A stretch of 64,000 nucleotides of DNA from Euclidia mi (Eukaryota; Arthropoda; Insecta; Lepidoptera; Erebidae): positions 15,635,326 to 15,699,325 of the forward strand of contig OX123182.2 of NCBI GenBank assembly GCA_944739405.2. The letters are read 5' to 3'. Every line of letters begins with the position of its first letter. The stretch's first letter is position 1. Below the pieces are notes generated by a model. The model had not been told where the DNA came from and did not search any database. It saw nothing but the letters and a program-made list of their open reading frames with translations. The position numbers were made by a program, and so were the translations under genes. Positions 40,520 to 50,399 of the stretch are shown here, piece after piece.

Positions 40520-41306
40520 CTCATGGACATTTGTAGCTGACTGCACCTCCATGTTTTGTCGTCCTTTTATGGCTTCGTATAAAACTAGGGTTTGGACGGA
40601 ACATATTTTGTGCATCAGTTTTATTGAGGTAATTAGAATACACAAACAAGAACAAAGACTTCAGCATTAAATGTTGTTTATAGCTTGGTACCTTGATTGG
40701 CCATCAAAATTGTAACAAGCACATTGCTAAATATTTTTATAAATAACAAGCACTTGAATTTTATCTCCATGTATAAATTATGGGATCCTGCCGTTTTGCC
40801 GAAAATATTTTTACAAAATTTCATTACCCAAACAAATTTTAGCAACCTTTTTTTATACCATTGCAATATTTCGAATGATTTTAGTACACATATTTTTATT
40901 TGGTCAAATTTTTACTTGGCATAATATTACCAAGTATAATGTCATTATGGCATTTGGTCTTTTATCAAATGATTTATTACAGCAAACAATCTTCAGACAA
41001 TAAACGTTTGGAGATATTAGTTTATTTATGGAAGTAGTTAGAGTAGGTTAATTATTAAAAAAATGGTTAGGTTAGGTTAGAACTGTGACCTCCTACGCAC
41101 GAGTCGAGCGAGCGAAACGAGCGGTGCCGCGGTAGCGGCCGGCGAGTGCCAGAAACGACTTGCATTAATAGAAAAAAGAGATTGTTTTTAGTAGGTTACC
41201 CGGCACTAAACTATTTAGATTAGGACAATTATTGATTTTGCGTAAAAACTGTTATTCCAACTGAAATATTTGACTAAATAAAAAATGTTAAAAATACTAT
41301 AAGTAA
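40520..41306. other. Non-coding DNA with a short TTAGG-type run
   Basis: No gene. GGTTAGGTTAGGTTAG at about 41071-41086 is three TTAGG units, the insect telomere motif, followed by a GC-rich patch (GAGTCGAGCGAGCGAAACGA, about 41101). Such short runs are common inside insect genomes and do not show a telomere. Confidence 0.45.
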
Positions 41307-41512
41307 TCTTAATATATAAAATCCTTGCGTTACTGACTGACTGACAGACACGCTACAGCCGAAACTATTGGGCGCAGGAAGCTGAAATTTTGCATGTATG
41401 TTCCTTGGGGACCGTAGGGATGCACTAAGAAGGGTTTTCCCGTAATTCCCACGGGATCGCCCAAAACGGGTAAATTAAAAAAAATGCAGGCGTAGCTGCT
41501 GGCGTCCTCTAG
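41307..41512 (+). mobile_element. Short Helitron, 206 bp
   Basis: Starts TCTTAATATATAAAATCC after A, ends GGCGTCCTCTAG before T, with (ACTG)n and GCGTAGCTGCTGGCGTCC near the 3' end. The minus-strand sister copy is at 34036-34242. Confidence 0.65.
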
Positions 41513-41601
41513 TTATTTTATAAATTTATTATTTTGACGTTCATAAGCGTCACATTGTGACCCAAATGAATAAAGGATTTTGAATTTGAATTTGAATTTA
41601 C
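41513..41601 (+). mobile_element. Truncated LINE 3' end
   Basis: TTTTGACGTTCATAAGCGTC leads to AATGAATAAAGGATTTTG and repeated GAATTT units. This is the usual 3' tail of a high-copy lepidopteran LINE; only about 90 bp remain. Confidence 0.5.
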
Positions 41602-42534
41602 TAGTTGGTAAACAAGTTTTAGTTTAAACGTTCATTTCCCAAACATCAGGTTTGCGTTACAATTTTTTGTGAATAGATTTTTTGCTAAGTAATAATTTGG
41701 CAAATGAAATTATGCGAAAAATTTTTTGGAAAGTGAAAATTTGTCAAATTCCTTTCGGTCAAACAAGGGAGACACATAAATTATAAGTTAGAAAATTCAG
41801 ATCACTTTGATTTAACAGTGTACAGACCATGAAATTCAGTTTAATCCATTAACGCTATTTTTGCATGCTTGAATATAAATATACTTAATTAAATTAAAAA
41901 CAGCAATATTTTTAAAAAAGTTGACATATTCTTTAACAGTTATTTCTAGTAAAGATACTTTAACTAATTTGTCTTTCTTCAAAGACTTGGCTCCGTTTAA
42001 ATATGTACGCTTTATTAAAAAAAAATATTAATATTTCAAACTTGCACTGAAAGGAATTAATGAACTATGAAAATGATATTTTAATATTGATGTTTCAATT
42101 TCAGCAAAGGTAATTTAGATTAAATAAAGGTAGAACTTCATAAGCAAATAATATCAACTTTACTTTATATAAAAAAAATAGGGATCGTTTTGATGAAAAC
42201 ACACCAGTAATCAAAGATAATTAAAATAAGTCCTTGCGTCGTTTTTGAGAGCAAATTCATATATTTTTTATAATTATGTATACAGATGTACAACATCTAT
42301 ATACAGGGTTATTTTAGTACATACCTCTTAAATAGGAATGAACACCTTATTATGGAACTTTTGGTCTCTGATATAGAAGAAATCGGAAAATAAAAACAGT
42401 TATGCCATGTTAAACTGCACTTTAATCTTAGCTAAATATGCAGCAACTCATTTTTAAAACAAAATATACCCGCGATAATACTCTAAACAAAAATTACAAT
42501 ACTATGCAACTGATATTTGACCCAAATTTCTATA
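41602..42534. other. Non-coding AT-rich DNA
   Basis: No gene or recognised repeat. Confidence 0.4.
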
Positions 42535-42825
42535 GGTAGTAGAGCCTTGGTGATTTCAGCATGAATGAGCCGGCTCAACCGGAAAAGTACTACCCTCTCA
42601 CAGAAAATCAACGTAAAGTAACGGTACCTAAACTGTTGCGTTTCGTTCGGTGAGTGAGAGTGCCGGAGGCCCTATCCCCATCCCACTCCTCATCCTATCC
42701 CCATTCTAAACCCCAAGGGGCGGCAACGCACTTGTGACTCCTGTGGCGTTGCTTGTGTCATGGGCGGCAGTAATTGCTTACCATCAGGCAATCCGTCTGC
42801 TCGTTTGCCGCCTATTAACATAAAA
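42535..42825 (+). mobile_element. SINE-like repeat, family B
   Basis: Third copy of the 9690/15770 family: GGTGATTTCAGCATGAATGA, GCCGGCTCAACCGGAAAAG, CCCCAAGGGGCGGCAACG, CCATCAGGCAATCCGTCTGC, ending GCCTATTAACATAAAAAAAA. It lies about 25 bp from the BEL/Pao LTR. Confidence 0.7.
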
Positions 42826-42851
42826 AAAAACATTTAAAATTATTGTACATC

Positions 42852-43453
42852 TGTCTAGGATTACCGTAGCCAGGCAGGAAGGTGTATCAGAAGTGCGCAG
42901 TGGAAGGTGTAATACATCTATCTGACCACGATAGACAATATATCCAGACACAATGCACTGCGTTGCACAGTGAGTAAAGTATTGAGTAGGTACGTGAAAA
43001 TTTTACCTTATATATCCTGGTGATGTTCTTGAAGTGGACCTATAGATTAACTTATAATTTTGGCCAAAATAACAAGAGAATCAATAGATACCAGTTTACA
43101 ATTCGGCGAAGTCCTTCTCCGGATCACGATGCACGTTGCGGTTCACAAAACTTTTCACAAAAATGTTCAATATGTCATCAATTTACAACACACTTTGCCG
43201 GAAGTCAAAAGCGGCAATTACGTATTAAGTTAATTACAAGTTGATTCAATTCGCGTTAATTCAAAGGGCGATCAATTTAATTTAGGTACAAGGCACGCGA
43301 GCTTGCAAACGGCGAGTTAATTTTTTTCAAGCGGAAGGCGGAAGTGACAGTTCAGTGTGACCATTGTCAGAAATTTTCAATAGACTAAACAAAATGTTAC
43401 TCAATCGATCTAATCGACTTGACCTATAATAAAAACTAATTCTATTTCAAACA
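42852..43453 (-). repeat. BEL/Pao 3' LTR, 602 bp
   Basis: Plus-strand ends TGTCTAGGATTACCG and CTATTTCAAACA. It matches 49793-50394 with five substitutions. The 74-codon open frame inside (43020-43244) appears in both LTRs and is incidental. Confidence 0.93.
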
Positions 43454-43474
43454 TCCACCCGCCCCGGACCGGCC
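43454..43474 (-). promoter_or_regulatory. Polypurine tract of the BEL/Pao element
   Basis: On the minus strand the bases directly before the 3' LTR are GGGGCGGGTGGA, purine-rich and in the right place to prime plus-strand DNA synthesis. Confidence 0.6.
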
Positions 43475-43484
43475 TACCGGTCCG

Positions 43485-46400
43485 CTAATCGGTTGGTAGA
43501 CGTGACAATGTTGCAACCGCTCTCCTCAGAATCGAACCGTCCACCAAGACCTCAGCAAATCGGGGAACTCCATCAGCCCCAGTTACCAAATGAAGGATGC
43601 GCCCCCTGCGCCATCTGAGTGGCGGAAGGTTAGCCTCCTTTATCAAAACGAGGTCACCAATCTTGGGTGGATCGGTCTTGTCGGTCCACTTAACGCGTTG
43701 CTGGAGTATGTGCAAATATTCCAAATTCCAGCGTTTCCAAAAGCTCTGAGTAATCTGGCGTACCAATTCAAAGCGCGAGAGACGACCAGGTCTCGTATCA
43801 ATGTAGGGATACTCAGGCAAGGCGACAAGTGGGCGACCAATCAAAAAATGGCCCGGCGTAAGGGACCTCCAAATCATTCGGATCTGAGGAGATCGGGCAC
43901 AATGGCTGAGAGTTCAAAACGGCCTCAATCTTACAAAACACAGTTGCGAGTTCCTCAAATGTAAGGACAGACTCACCGATTGTCCTGCGCAAGTGTGTTT
44001 TGGCCGATTTTACGGCGGCCTCAAATATACCACCCCAGTGTGGACAATTTGGTAGGGAAAACAACCAATTTATCCCACGTCGGGCAAGCCTATCACCTAT
44101 ATCAGCTTTGTTGGTTTCAAGGAAATTAACAACATCATTCAAATAATTATAGGTGCCCTTGAAGTTAGTGCCGCAGTCAGAACGGATCAAGGAAGGCATC
44201 CCTCTGAGGGATACAAATCTGTCAAATGTGGCTACAAACGCCTCGGTCGTAAGCGAGGAGACCAGTTCTAAGTGTACGGCCTTTGTGGAGAGACAAACAA
44301 AAACGCACAAGTAGGCCTTAACAGTCTTGCTGTTTCGAAGCGTCGACGTTTTCACCAAAAAGGGACCTGCGAAGTCCGTGCCAACACCGTCAAACGTCCT
44401 GCTCTCAGTTACGCGATCTGGCGGTAAGTCTCCCATCAAGGGCTGCATGGTAGAAGCCTTGAGCTTATAGCAAGGGATGCAGCGAAAGACTACACTCCGA
44501 ATAATTCTTCGGGCAGACAAAATCCAAAATTCGCGTTGCAAAATAGCCAAAAAAGCATTACAACCAGCATGAGAGTTCTTAAGGTGACGGTCAGTTACCA
44601 ACAAGCGTATCAAATGACCGTCCTTAGGTAACAAAAGGGGGTGACGAGCCCCGCAAGGGAGGTTGGCGTTCTTGAGACGCCCTCCAACGCGCAAGAGACC
44701 CGTATCGTCCAAAAAGGGGTTCAATTTAGAGACAGCTCCCGACAATTTCGATCTCCCTGATTTAAGGATAGCAATCTCCTTTTCAAAATGCGCCAATTGC
44801 ACAGAACGAACCCAAAAGGTGAGGGACTCCTGTCGTTCCTGTGGTGAGATAAACGGTGTCAGTCGTTTCTGTTGTGGGTGCCTAAAATTAAAAACAAAAC
44901 GCTTTATCCAAGCAGTAACACCTAACAACTTGTCAAGGGAGCTGTAACGATTCAACAAAAAATCGGGGTCGAAAGCGCATTCTACCTTCTCAAGAGCGAG
45001 TGTTCGTAGACCCGGCAAATTAGAAGTATTCAAAACTGGCGTTCGAGGCCAATCAATTTCTGGTCGACTCAACCATTCCGGACCCCACCACAGCGAATGA
45101 CCTATCAAACTAGGCGTCAACCATCCGCGCGAGGCACAATCAGCGGGGTTGAGCTCACCTGGCACGTGTCTCCAAACAAGTTTGACTTCGGATTTCTGGA
45201 TTTGGGAAACGCGATTAGCAACAAATACCTCCAAAGTGTGGACAGAAGCCTTCAACCAACAAAGAACAATTTGGCTGTCTGTCCAGGCGTAGGTCCCATT
45301 AATGCAATTGATTTTACCCAAAGTACTGGACACGTGGTTCAACAAGCGAACAAGAAGGGCTGCTCCCGAGAGCTCCAATTTTGGAATGGTCAGAGATGTC
45401 CGAAGGGGTGCCACCTTGCTCTTTGCCATGATCAGGGAAACCCTCACCTGACCTGAGGCACTAACTGTGCGCAAGTACACCACGGCGGCGTGACCACGTT
45501 CCGAGGCGTCACAAAACCCGTGAAGGGTGGCCTTGTACTTCCCGGGAGGAAGGATGGGACGAGGCAAGGAGATCTCATTGACGGCAGGAAGTGAGGATAC
45601 AAAAGAGGTCCATTCCTCAACAAGAGTGCCGTGCAGAGGTTCGTCCCAGGTCAATCCTGCTGTCCAAAGCTTCTGCAAGAAGCATTTTGCCCAAAATATA
45701 ATTGGACAGATCCAACCGTTCGGATCAAAGGTTCTGGCGACAGTAGACAATACGAGACGTTTAGTCCAAGAACACGGCAATTTCAAGTCTACGTTATATG
45801 TAAAGATGTCTTGGACTGGTCTGTACTGAACGCCGAGAACAGCCATCATGGCTGGGTTGTCAACAATCTCAAACAAATGTGGATCTTGCTGATGATCCTC
45901 TGGCAAGCCTTCCAAAAGCGCTGGTGAGTTGGAAATCCATTTGCGCAACTCATAACCAGCGGAGGCCAAAATACCTATCAATTCGTCCCGCAGGAGGATC
46001 GCCTCGTCCGCTGTGGAGGCGCCCGAGCAAATGTCATCGACGTAAATATCGTCCTTCAAGATGGCGGAGGCTCTTGGGAAACGTAGGCCTTCGCGGTCTG
46101 CGAGCTCCCAAAGAGAACGTATTGCCAAGTAGGGGCTTGACCTTAACCCGTACGTATTTGTATTGAGCTCGTAGACGACCATGGGATCGCGAGGAGACTC
46201 TCTCCAAAGGATCAGCTGGAAGCGACGGTCATCAGGGTGGATAATCGTCTGCCTGAACATCATTTTTATGTCGGCCACAAAGACAACCTGATGTCGTCGG
46301 AAGCTGGTGATGACGTCACAAAGGTCCTTGACCAACTTGGGACCAGAATGCAAGCACTGGTTCAAGGATACGCCTGTTGAAGTCTGCGCAGAACCATCAA

Positions 46401-46904
46401 ACACTGTGCGCAGCTTGCCAGTCGATGGCTTCAATACCGCATGATGCGGGAGAAAGTAATGCTCCACCGAACGCCAATCCAAATTTGACACAGACATGTG
46501 TCCCAACTGTTCATATTCCCTCATGAACTCAATGTACTTCTGTCTGAGCTCCGGATCACGACCCATGCGGCGCTCCATGGCCAACAACCTCTTTTCGGCT
46601 AAAGGTCGTGACTCACCAAGCGGAGGCCGAACAGACAGGAAGGGTAGCCTCGTAATAATCCGACCAGAACGGAGTCGACCAGTGTTGTTCTGGGAGACAG
46701 CTCGCACTCCTCATGTTCTGGATTCAAACGGGCAGCTTGAGGGGGCTCCTCTACCTCCCAAAACCTCTGAACTGCATCAGAGAGAGCAGAGCCTACAGCC
46801 AACAAATTATCAAGTTCGGGTGGAGGGGGGTCCCTAGGTACAGGGCCCATCAAAGCAAATCCAAATATGGTCGGGATGGATAGAAGATACGCAATCCTGG
46901 TCAA
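43485..46904 (-). pseudogene. BEL/Pao pol: RT, RNase H, integrase (two frameshifts)
   Basis: Read from 46904 leftwards. A linker (RFWEVEEPPQAARLNPEHEE) changes frame near 46690. Then come RT motifs FVADIKMMFRQTIIHPDD, YGLRSSPYLA and catalytic YVDD (YVDDICSG). RNase H follows (FCDASERGHAAVVYL, LELSGAALL, AWTDSQIVLCWL), then an HHCC-type integrase finger (HLKNSHAGCNAF, CIPCYK), an integrase core (GTDFAGPF, RSDCGTNFKG, HWGGIFEAAVKSAK) and a C-terminal domain continuing in another frame from about 43870 to the stop at 43485 (GHFLIGRPLVALPEYP). Apart from the two shifts the 3.2 kb are open. BEL/Pao elements normally encode all this in one polyprotein. Catalytic residues look intact. Confidence 0.9.
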
Positions 46905-47025
46905 CTCATGGCCTTCTGGAAGGAGCTTGCATGGTATGAGTAGCAGGCGACTACCACGTCACTGCTAACGCACAATGGCCCAATTAAGTGGCTAAGTGCG
47001 GAAAACACCTGTCCAACTAACTAAC
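46880..47025 (+). mobile_element. 146-bp insertion in BEL/Pao, 14-bp direct repeats
   Basis: The direct repeat TATGGTCGGGATGG occurs at 46866-46879 and 47026-47039. Without the 146-bp insert and one repeat, the protease-to-RT linker would be continuous, so this is an insertion into the element. On the plus strand the insert ends CCAACTAACTAAC, a short tandem tail beside the repeat, as in SINE retroposons. I do not recognise the body (it contains GGCCTTCTGGAAGGAGCTTG). No polymerase III boxes are obvious. Confidence 0.7.
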
Positions 47026-47039
47026 TATGGTCGGGATGG

Positions 47040-47419
47040 CAGTCAAACCATTTGGCACCAAGACCCTTTTCCCACCAATCAAAATTCCACCGAGGACATC
47101 AGAGCCAATCAACAAGTCGATTTGTCCCGGTGTGTCAAATTTGGGGTCTGCCAGTTCCAATCCCGATGTCAAATTCACCACAGCAGCAGGTAGCTGCTTC
47201 TGTGGATGCATACCCAAAATATTCTTCAGCACAATAGCCGAGGTTTTAATCCTCGGTGGTGAACGATGAAGTGGAAACAATGCAACCTTGTGAACCTGTG
47301 TCCAATATAGCACGGACAACAACAGAGGTCCCCGTGGGTCCCCAGACCCGAACAGCAACCGTTGGTAGGATAACGGTCTCAATGGGGGAGGTTGGCGTTA
47401 TAGGGCAGGGATCAATGAC
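47040..47419 (-). pseudogene. BEL/Pao aspartic protease region, frameshifted
   Basis: The frame continues directly from gag after the TAG. It contains the active-site motif ILDTGSQGC (about 47280-47310) and reaches a stop at 47246-47248. The match resumes in another frame (AIVLKNILGM, GLELADPKFDT, DLLIGSDVLGGIL, the usual second half of retroviral-type proteases). The shift therefore lies at about 47245-47275. The protease would cut the Gag-Pol polyprotein. Confidence 0.8.
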
Positions 47420-49051
47420 CTATTGTTGCCTGGGCGGCGACCGTTGGCCAGGACCAGGCAAATCAAAATGAGGGTGCGGCTTGAAGTGCTCAAAAGCGCG
47501 ATGACTCGATCCGCGCGCCATCTGTGGGGGGTCATAATGACGCACCCGCCCAAAACGAGGTGGGCGCGAGTCAAGGCGGGGACGCTCCGCCAAAGGAGGG
47601 GAATACCTGGGGCAGCAGTCATGGTGCTGGTGACGTTGCGCGGTCGCACATTCAAGTGCGCGAGAGAGAGGAGGCGTGCGCACGCTACGGTTCTCCAAGC
47701 GGGGCGAGTGGCGATCAATTGAGTGAGGCGACTCTCGGCTACGCGCCGGTGAGCCTCGGCTGCCACCTTCAAAACACATGCCCGTGCGCGGCGTCGGCTG
47801 GTTGGACAAGCGGCCAACCTCTCTGGCATTCATACAGAGAATGTCCAAATGCTGTCTTCCACAGTGAGGACAGGGGCGAGAGTTTGGGCAGTCTCGCTGG
47901 TAGTGGGACCCCAAACAAGAGAAGCAAAGGCGGCGGGCATTCGCGATGCGCCTACGAGAGACGACATGTAGGTCCAAGAATGCCCTACAACTGGCCGTTA
48001 TGTGCCCCGTGACCTTGCAGTAGGAGCACTCCACTGGGCTCTGCGTGACCGCAAAGCGAGGTGGGCGCCGGTCAACATTGGCTCGGGTGTGAACGCGAGC
48101 CTGCTCCTTGACCTTGGGCGGCTGCGACTTAGCCGGCGTGTCACCACCGGAGTTGTCCAAGACCCGGCACTCATCCTCCAGGAACTTCTCCAGGTCAGCA
48201 AAGGGGGGCAGATGGGTCGCGCTATCCCCACCAAAGCGCTGTTTAAAACGCGACCTCAGGTCGGCAGGCAGCTTTTTAAGGACAATGTGCACCAATAGAT
48301 AGGACCATTGGTCCACGGGCAGGTCAAGGCACTTAAGTGCGTTGATGGCCACCAAAAGCGGGTTCAAAAGTTGGGTGCGCAACCCAGAGACCCGGGTGAG
48401 CGTCGGCAAACCCAAAATCTGCTCGATGTGCGTGTCGGCGAGGCAACGCTTATTATGGTACCTACGGGTAATTAGGTCCCGAGCCGTCTGGTACGCCTCG
48501 TCAGACACGGGCAGATGCTGGATGAGGCCCTTAGCCTCCCCATCCAGAACCGACATTAGATAGGCCAACTTTTGTGCCGGCCGAAGGTCAGCCCTATCAT
48601 TGACTAGGCTGTCGAACAAATTAACGAAGCCCAGGTAGCTTCCTAGGCAGCCATCAAAATGGGGGAGGTCCAAAGTAGGGAGCCTACTCACCAGCCCCGG
48701 TGCTGACCTAGGAAGCTCCTGCTTCAAGCCGGGTTGCCCTTCCCTATCGGCAACTAGTTGTCTCGCAGTATTGGAGACAGCATCATACAGGTCTAAGACC
48801 TGGGCATAGTCTTCGCTGACCTTATTTCGCTGGTCAGCGGTGAAATCATTGATTGACACTTCAAGACAGCAAGTGCTGAAAGTGCGGAATTGCTGTTCCA
48901 CACTTGCCAGGCGATCGTCAATCCGCTCGTACCTCTGAAGTAAGGCCTGCTGGCGATCAGGCCGGTTCACTAAAGCATTGGCCGAGGCAAACCAGCGCAA
49001 ATCTGATGCAATAGCACCAGCAGCCGCACGCAAGTCCTTGATAGCTGACAT
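47420..49051 (-). CDS. BEL/Pao gag (capsid-nucleocapsid)
   Basis: ATG at 49049-49051, stop TAG at 47420-47422, 543 codons. The N-terminal ~130 residues are helical. The middle contains LPTLDLPHFDGCLGSYLGF and YLMSVLDGEAKGLI, the gag block of BEL/Pao elements (Pfam DUF1759 type). The C-terminal part has three zinc knuckles: CSYCKVTGHITASC, CFSCLGSHYQRDC and CPHCGRQHLDILC. A basic, arginine/proline-rich tail follows. It forms particles and packages RNA. The stop is a single TAG in the same frame as the protease. Confidence 0.9.
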   Translation of the reverse strand: MSAIKDLRAAAGAIASDLRWFASANALVNRPDRQQALLQRYERIDDRLASVEQQFRTFSTCCLEVSINDFTADQRNKVSEDYAQVLDLYDAVSNTARQLVADREGQPGLKQELPRSAPGLVSRLPTLDLPHFDGCLGSYLGFVNLFDSLVNDRADLRPAQKLAYLMSVLDGEAKGLIQHLPVSDEAYQTARDLITRRYHNKRCLADTHIEQILGLPTLTRVSGLRTQLLNPLLVAINALKCLDLPVDQWSYLLVHIVLKKLPADLRSRFKQRFGGDSATHLPPFADLEKFLEDECRVLDNSGGDTPAKSQPPKVKEQARVHTRANVDRRPPRFAVTQSPVECSYCKVTGHITASCRAFLDLHVVSRRRIANARRLCFSCLGSHYQRDCPNSRPCPHCGRQHLDILCMNAREVGRLSNQPTPRTGMCFEGGSRGSPARSRESPHSIDRHSPRLENRSVRTPPLSRALECATAQRHQHHDCCPRYSPPLAERPRLDSRPPRFGRVRHYDPPQMARGSSHRAFEHFKPHPHFDLPGPGQRSPPRQQ

Positions 49052-49768
49052 AATCAAAATTCAAAAGAGCCCGGACAAGCGCTAAATAAAATTAACAATC
49101 AAAACTTAATTTTTCTTAATTCTTTGAAACCAACAAAGTATTAGCCTGTTTACTGCAAGTGCAGGCAAGTGACAGGTATTTACTGCCCAACAAAATTAAA
49201 GGTTTCAGTATATTGAAACAAACACAAAATTAAAGTTATCAAAGTTATAACTTATAACAAATTAATAAAGTTGAAACTTCAACTTAATTAATTAATTATT
49301 TGCAACAGACAGACTAACTGTGTTATTTATGACAATATACAATAGGAAGTAAGCACAGAATATGTGTTACCTAACAATATTATCTTTATATTATAACAAA
49401 ACAAAGTTTATTAATGTGACCTGCCCAAGTGGCAAGGTCAAGTTGGTTGTTATGTTTATGAATATATGCAATAAACTAAATTTACTAAATTTATTGATAC
49501 ATACAGCTGTTATGTATCCAAACAAACTGACTTATTAATGCAACAACAAATTTAAGTTAGATTTTTCAACAATACAAATCAACAATTACTGATTGAGGTT
49601 ATGTGACAATGTGTTTCAAATTATCTAGGTCAAATTATACAATTAAATATTATGTATTTTAGACAATAACTGACCTGACAAACACTACAATACTGTCTAC
49701 AAGGTGATAAGATACAAGCTCATACCAATCTGAGTTTATACTCAGTAATGCAACAGCGGCTAAATTTC

Positions 49769-49786
49769 AACTACAGCTCTGCACCA
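49769..49786 (-). promoter_or_regulatory. Primer binding site of the BEL/Pao element
   Basis: On the minus strand, six bases inside the 5' LTR, the sequence TGGTGCAGAGCTGTAGTT starts with TGG, complementary to the CCA end of a tRNA. I cannot say which tRNA. Confidence 0.6.
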
Positions 49787-49792
49787 AAAATT

Positions 49793-50394
49793 TGTCTAGG
49801 ATTACCGTAGCCAGGCAGGAAGGTGTATCAGAAGTGCGCAGTGGAAGGTGTAATACATCTACCTGACCACGATAGACAATATATCCAGACACAATGCACT
49901 GCGTTGCACAGTGAGTAAAGTATTGAGTAGGTACATGAAAATTTTACCTTATATATCCTGGTGATGTTCTTGAAGTGGACCTATAGATTAACTTATAATT
50001 TTGGCCAAAATAACAAGAGAATCAATAGATACCAGTTTACAATTCGGCGAAGTCCTTCTCCGGATCGCGATGCACGTTGCGGTTCACAAAACTTTTCACA
50101 AAAATGTTCAATATGTCATCAATTTACAGCAAACTTTGCCGGAAGTCAAAAGCGGCAATTACGTATTAAGTTAATTACAAGTTGATTCAATTCGCGTTAA
50201 TTCAAAGGGCGATCAATTTAATTTAGGTACAAGGCACGCGAGCTTGCAAACGGCGAGTTAATTTTTTTCAAGCGGAAGGCGGAAGTGACAGTTCAGTGTG
50301 ACCATTGTCAGAAATTTTCAATAGACTAAACAAAATGTTACTCAATCGATCTAATCGACTTGACCTATAATAAAAACTAATTCTATTTCAAACA
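49793..50394 (-). repeat. BEL/Pao 5' LTR, 602 bp
   Basis: Partner of 42852-43453 with the same ends. The target duplication ACATC follows at 50395-50399. Confidence 0.93.
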
Positions 50395-50399
50395 ACATC

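Larger units (their letters stand above)
42852..50394 (-). mobile_element. BEL/Pao LTR retrotransposon, full length, minus strand
   Basis: Two 602-bp LTRs with TG...CA ends enclose, on the minus strand, gag, protease, reverse transcriptase, RNase H and integrase. The 5-bp target duplication ACATC lies at 42847-42851 and 50395-50399. I count five differences between the LTRs (under 1 percent), so insertion is recent. Gag is open, but there is a stop between gag and protease, a frameshift in protease, a 146-bp insertion, a frameshift before RT and another near the integrase end. It is therefore defective as written. Confidence 0.93.

Noticed and set aside
41071..41086. Telomere (TTAGG run)
   Set aside because: Only three units and surrounded by unique DNA; such short runs are common in insects.
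43020..43244. 74-codon ORF also at 49961-50185
   Set aside because: Located in the two LTRs of the BEL/Pao element; duplicated because LTRs are duplicated.
47524..48012. 162-codon plus-strand ORF
   Set aside because: Antisense shadow of the open gag gene with GC-rich composition.
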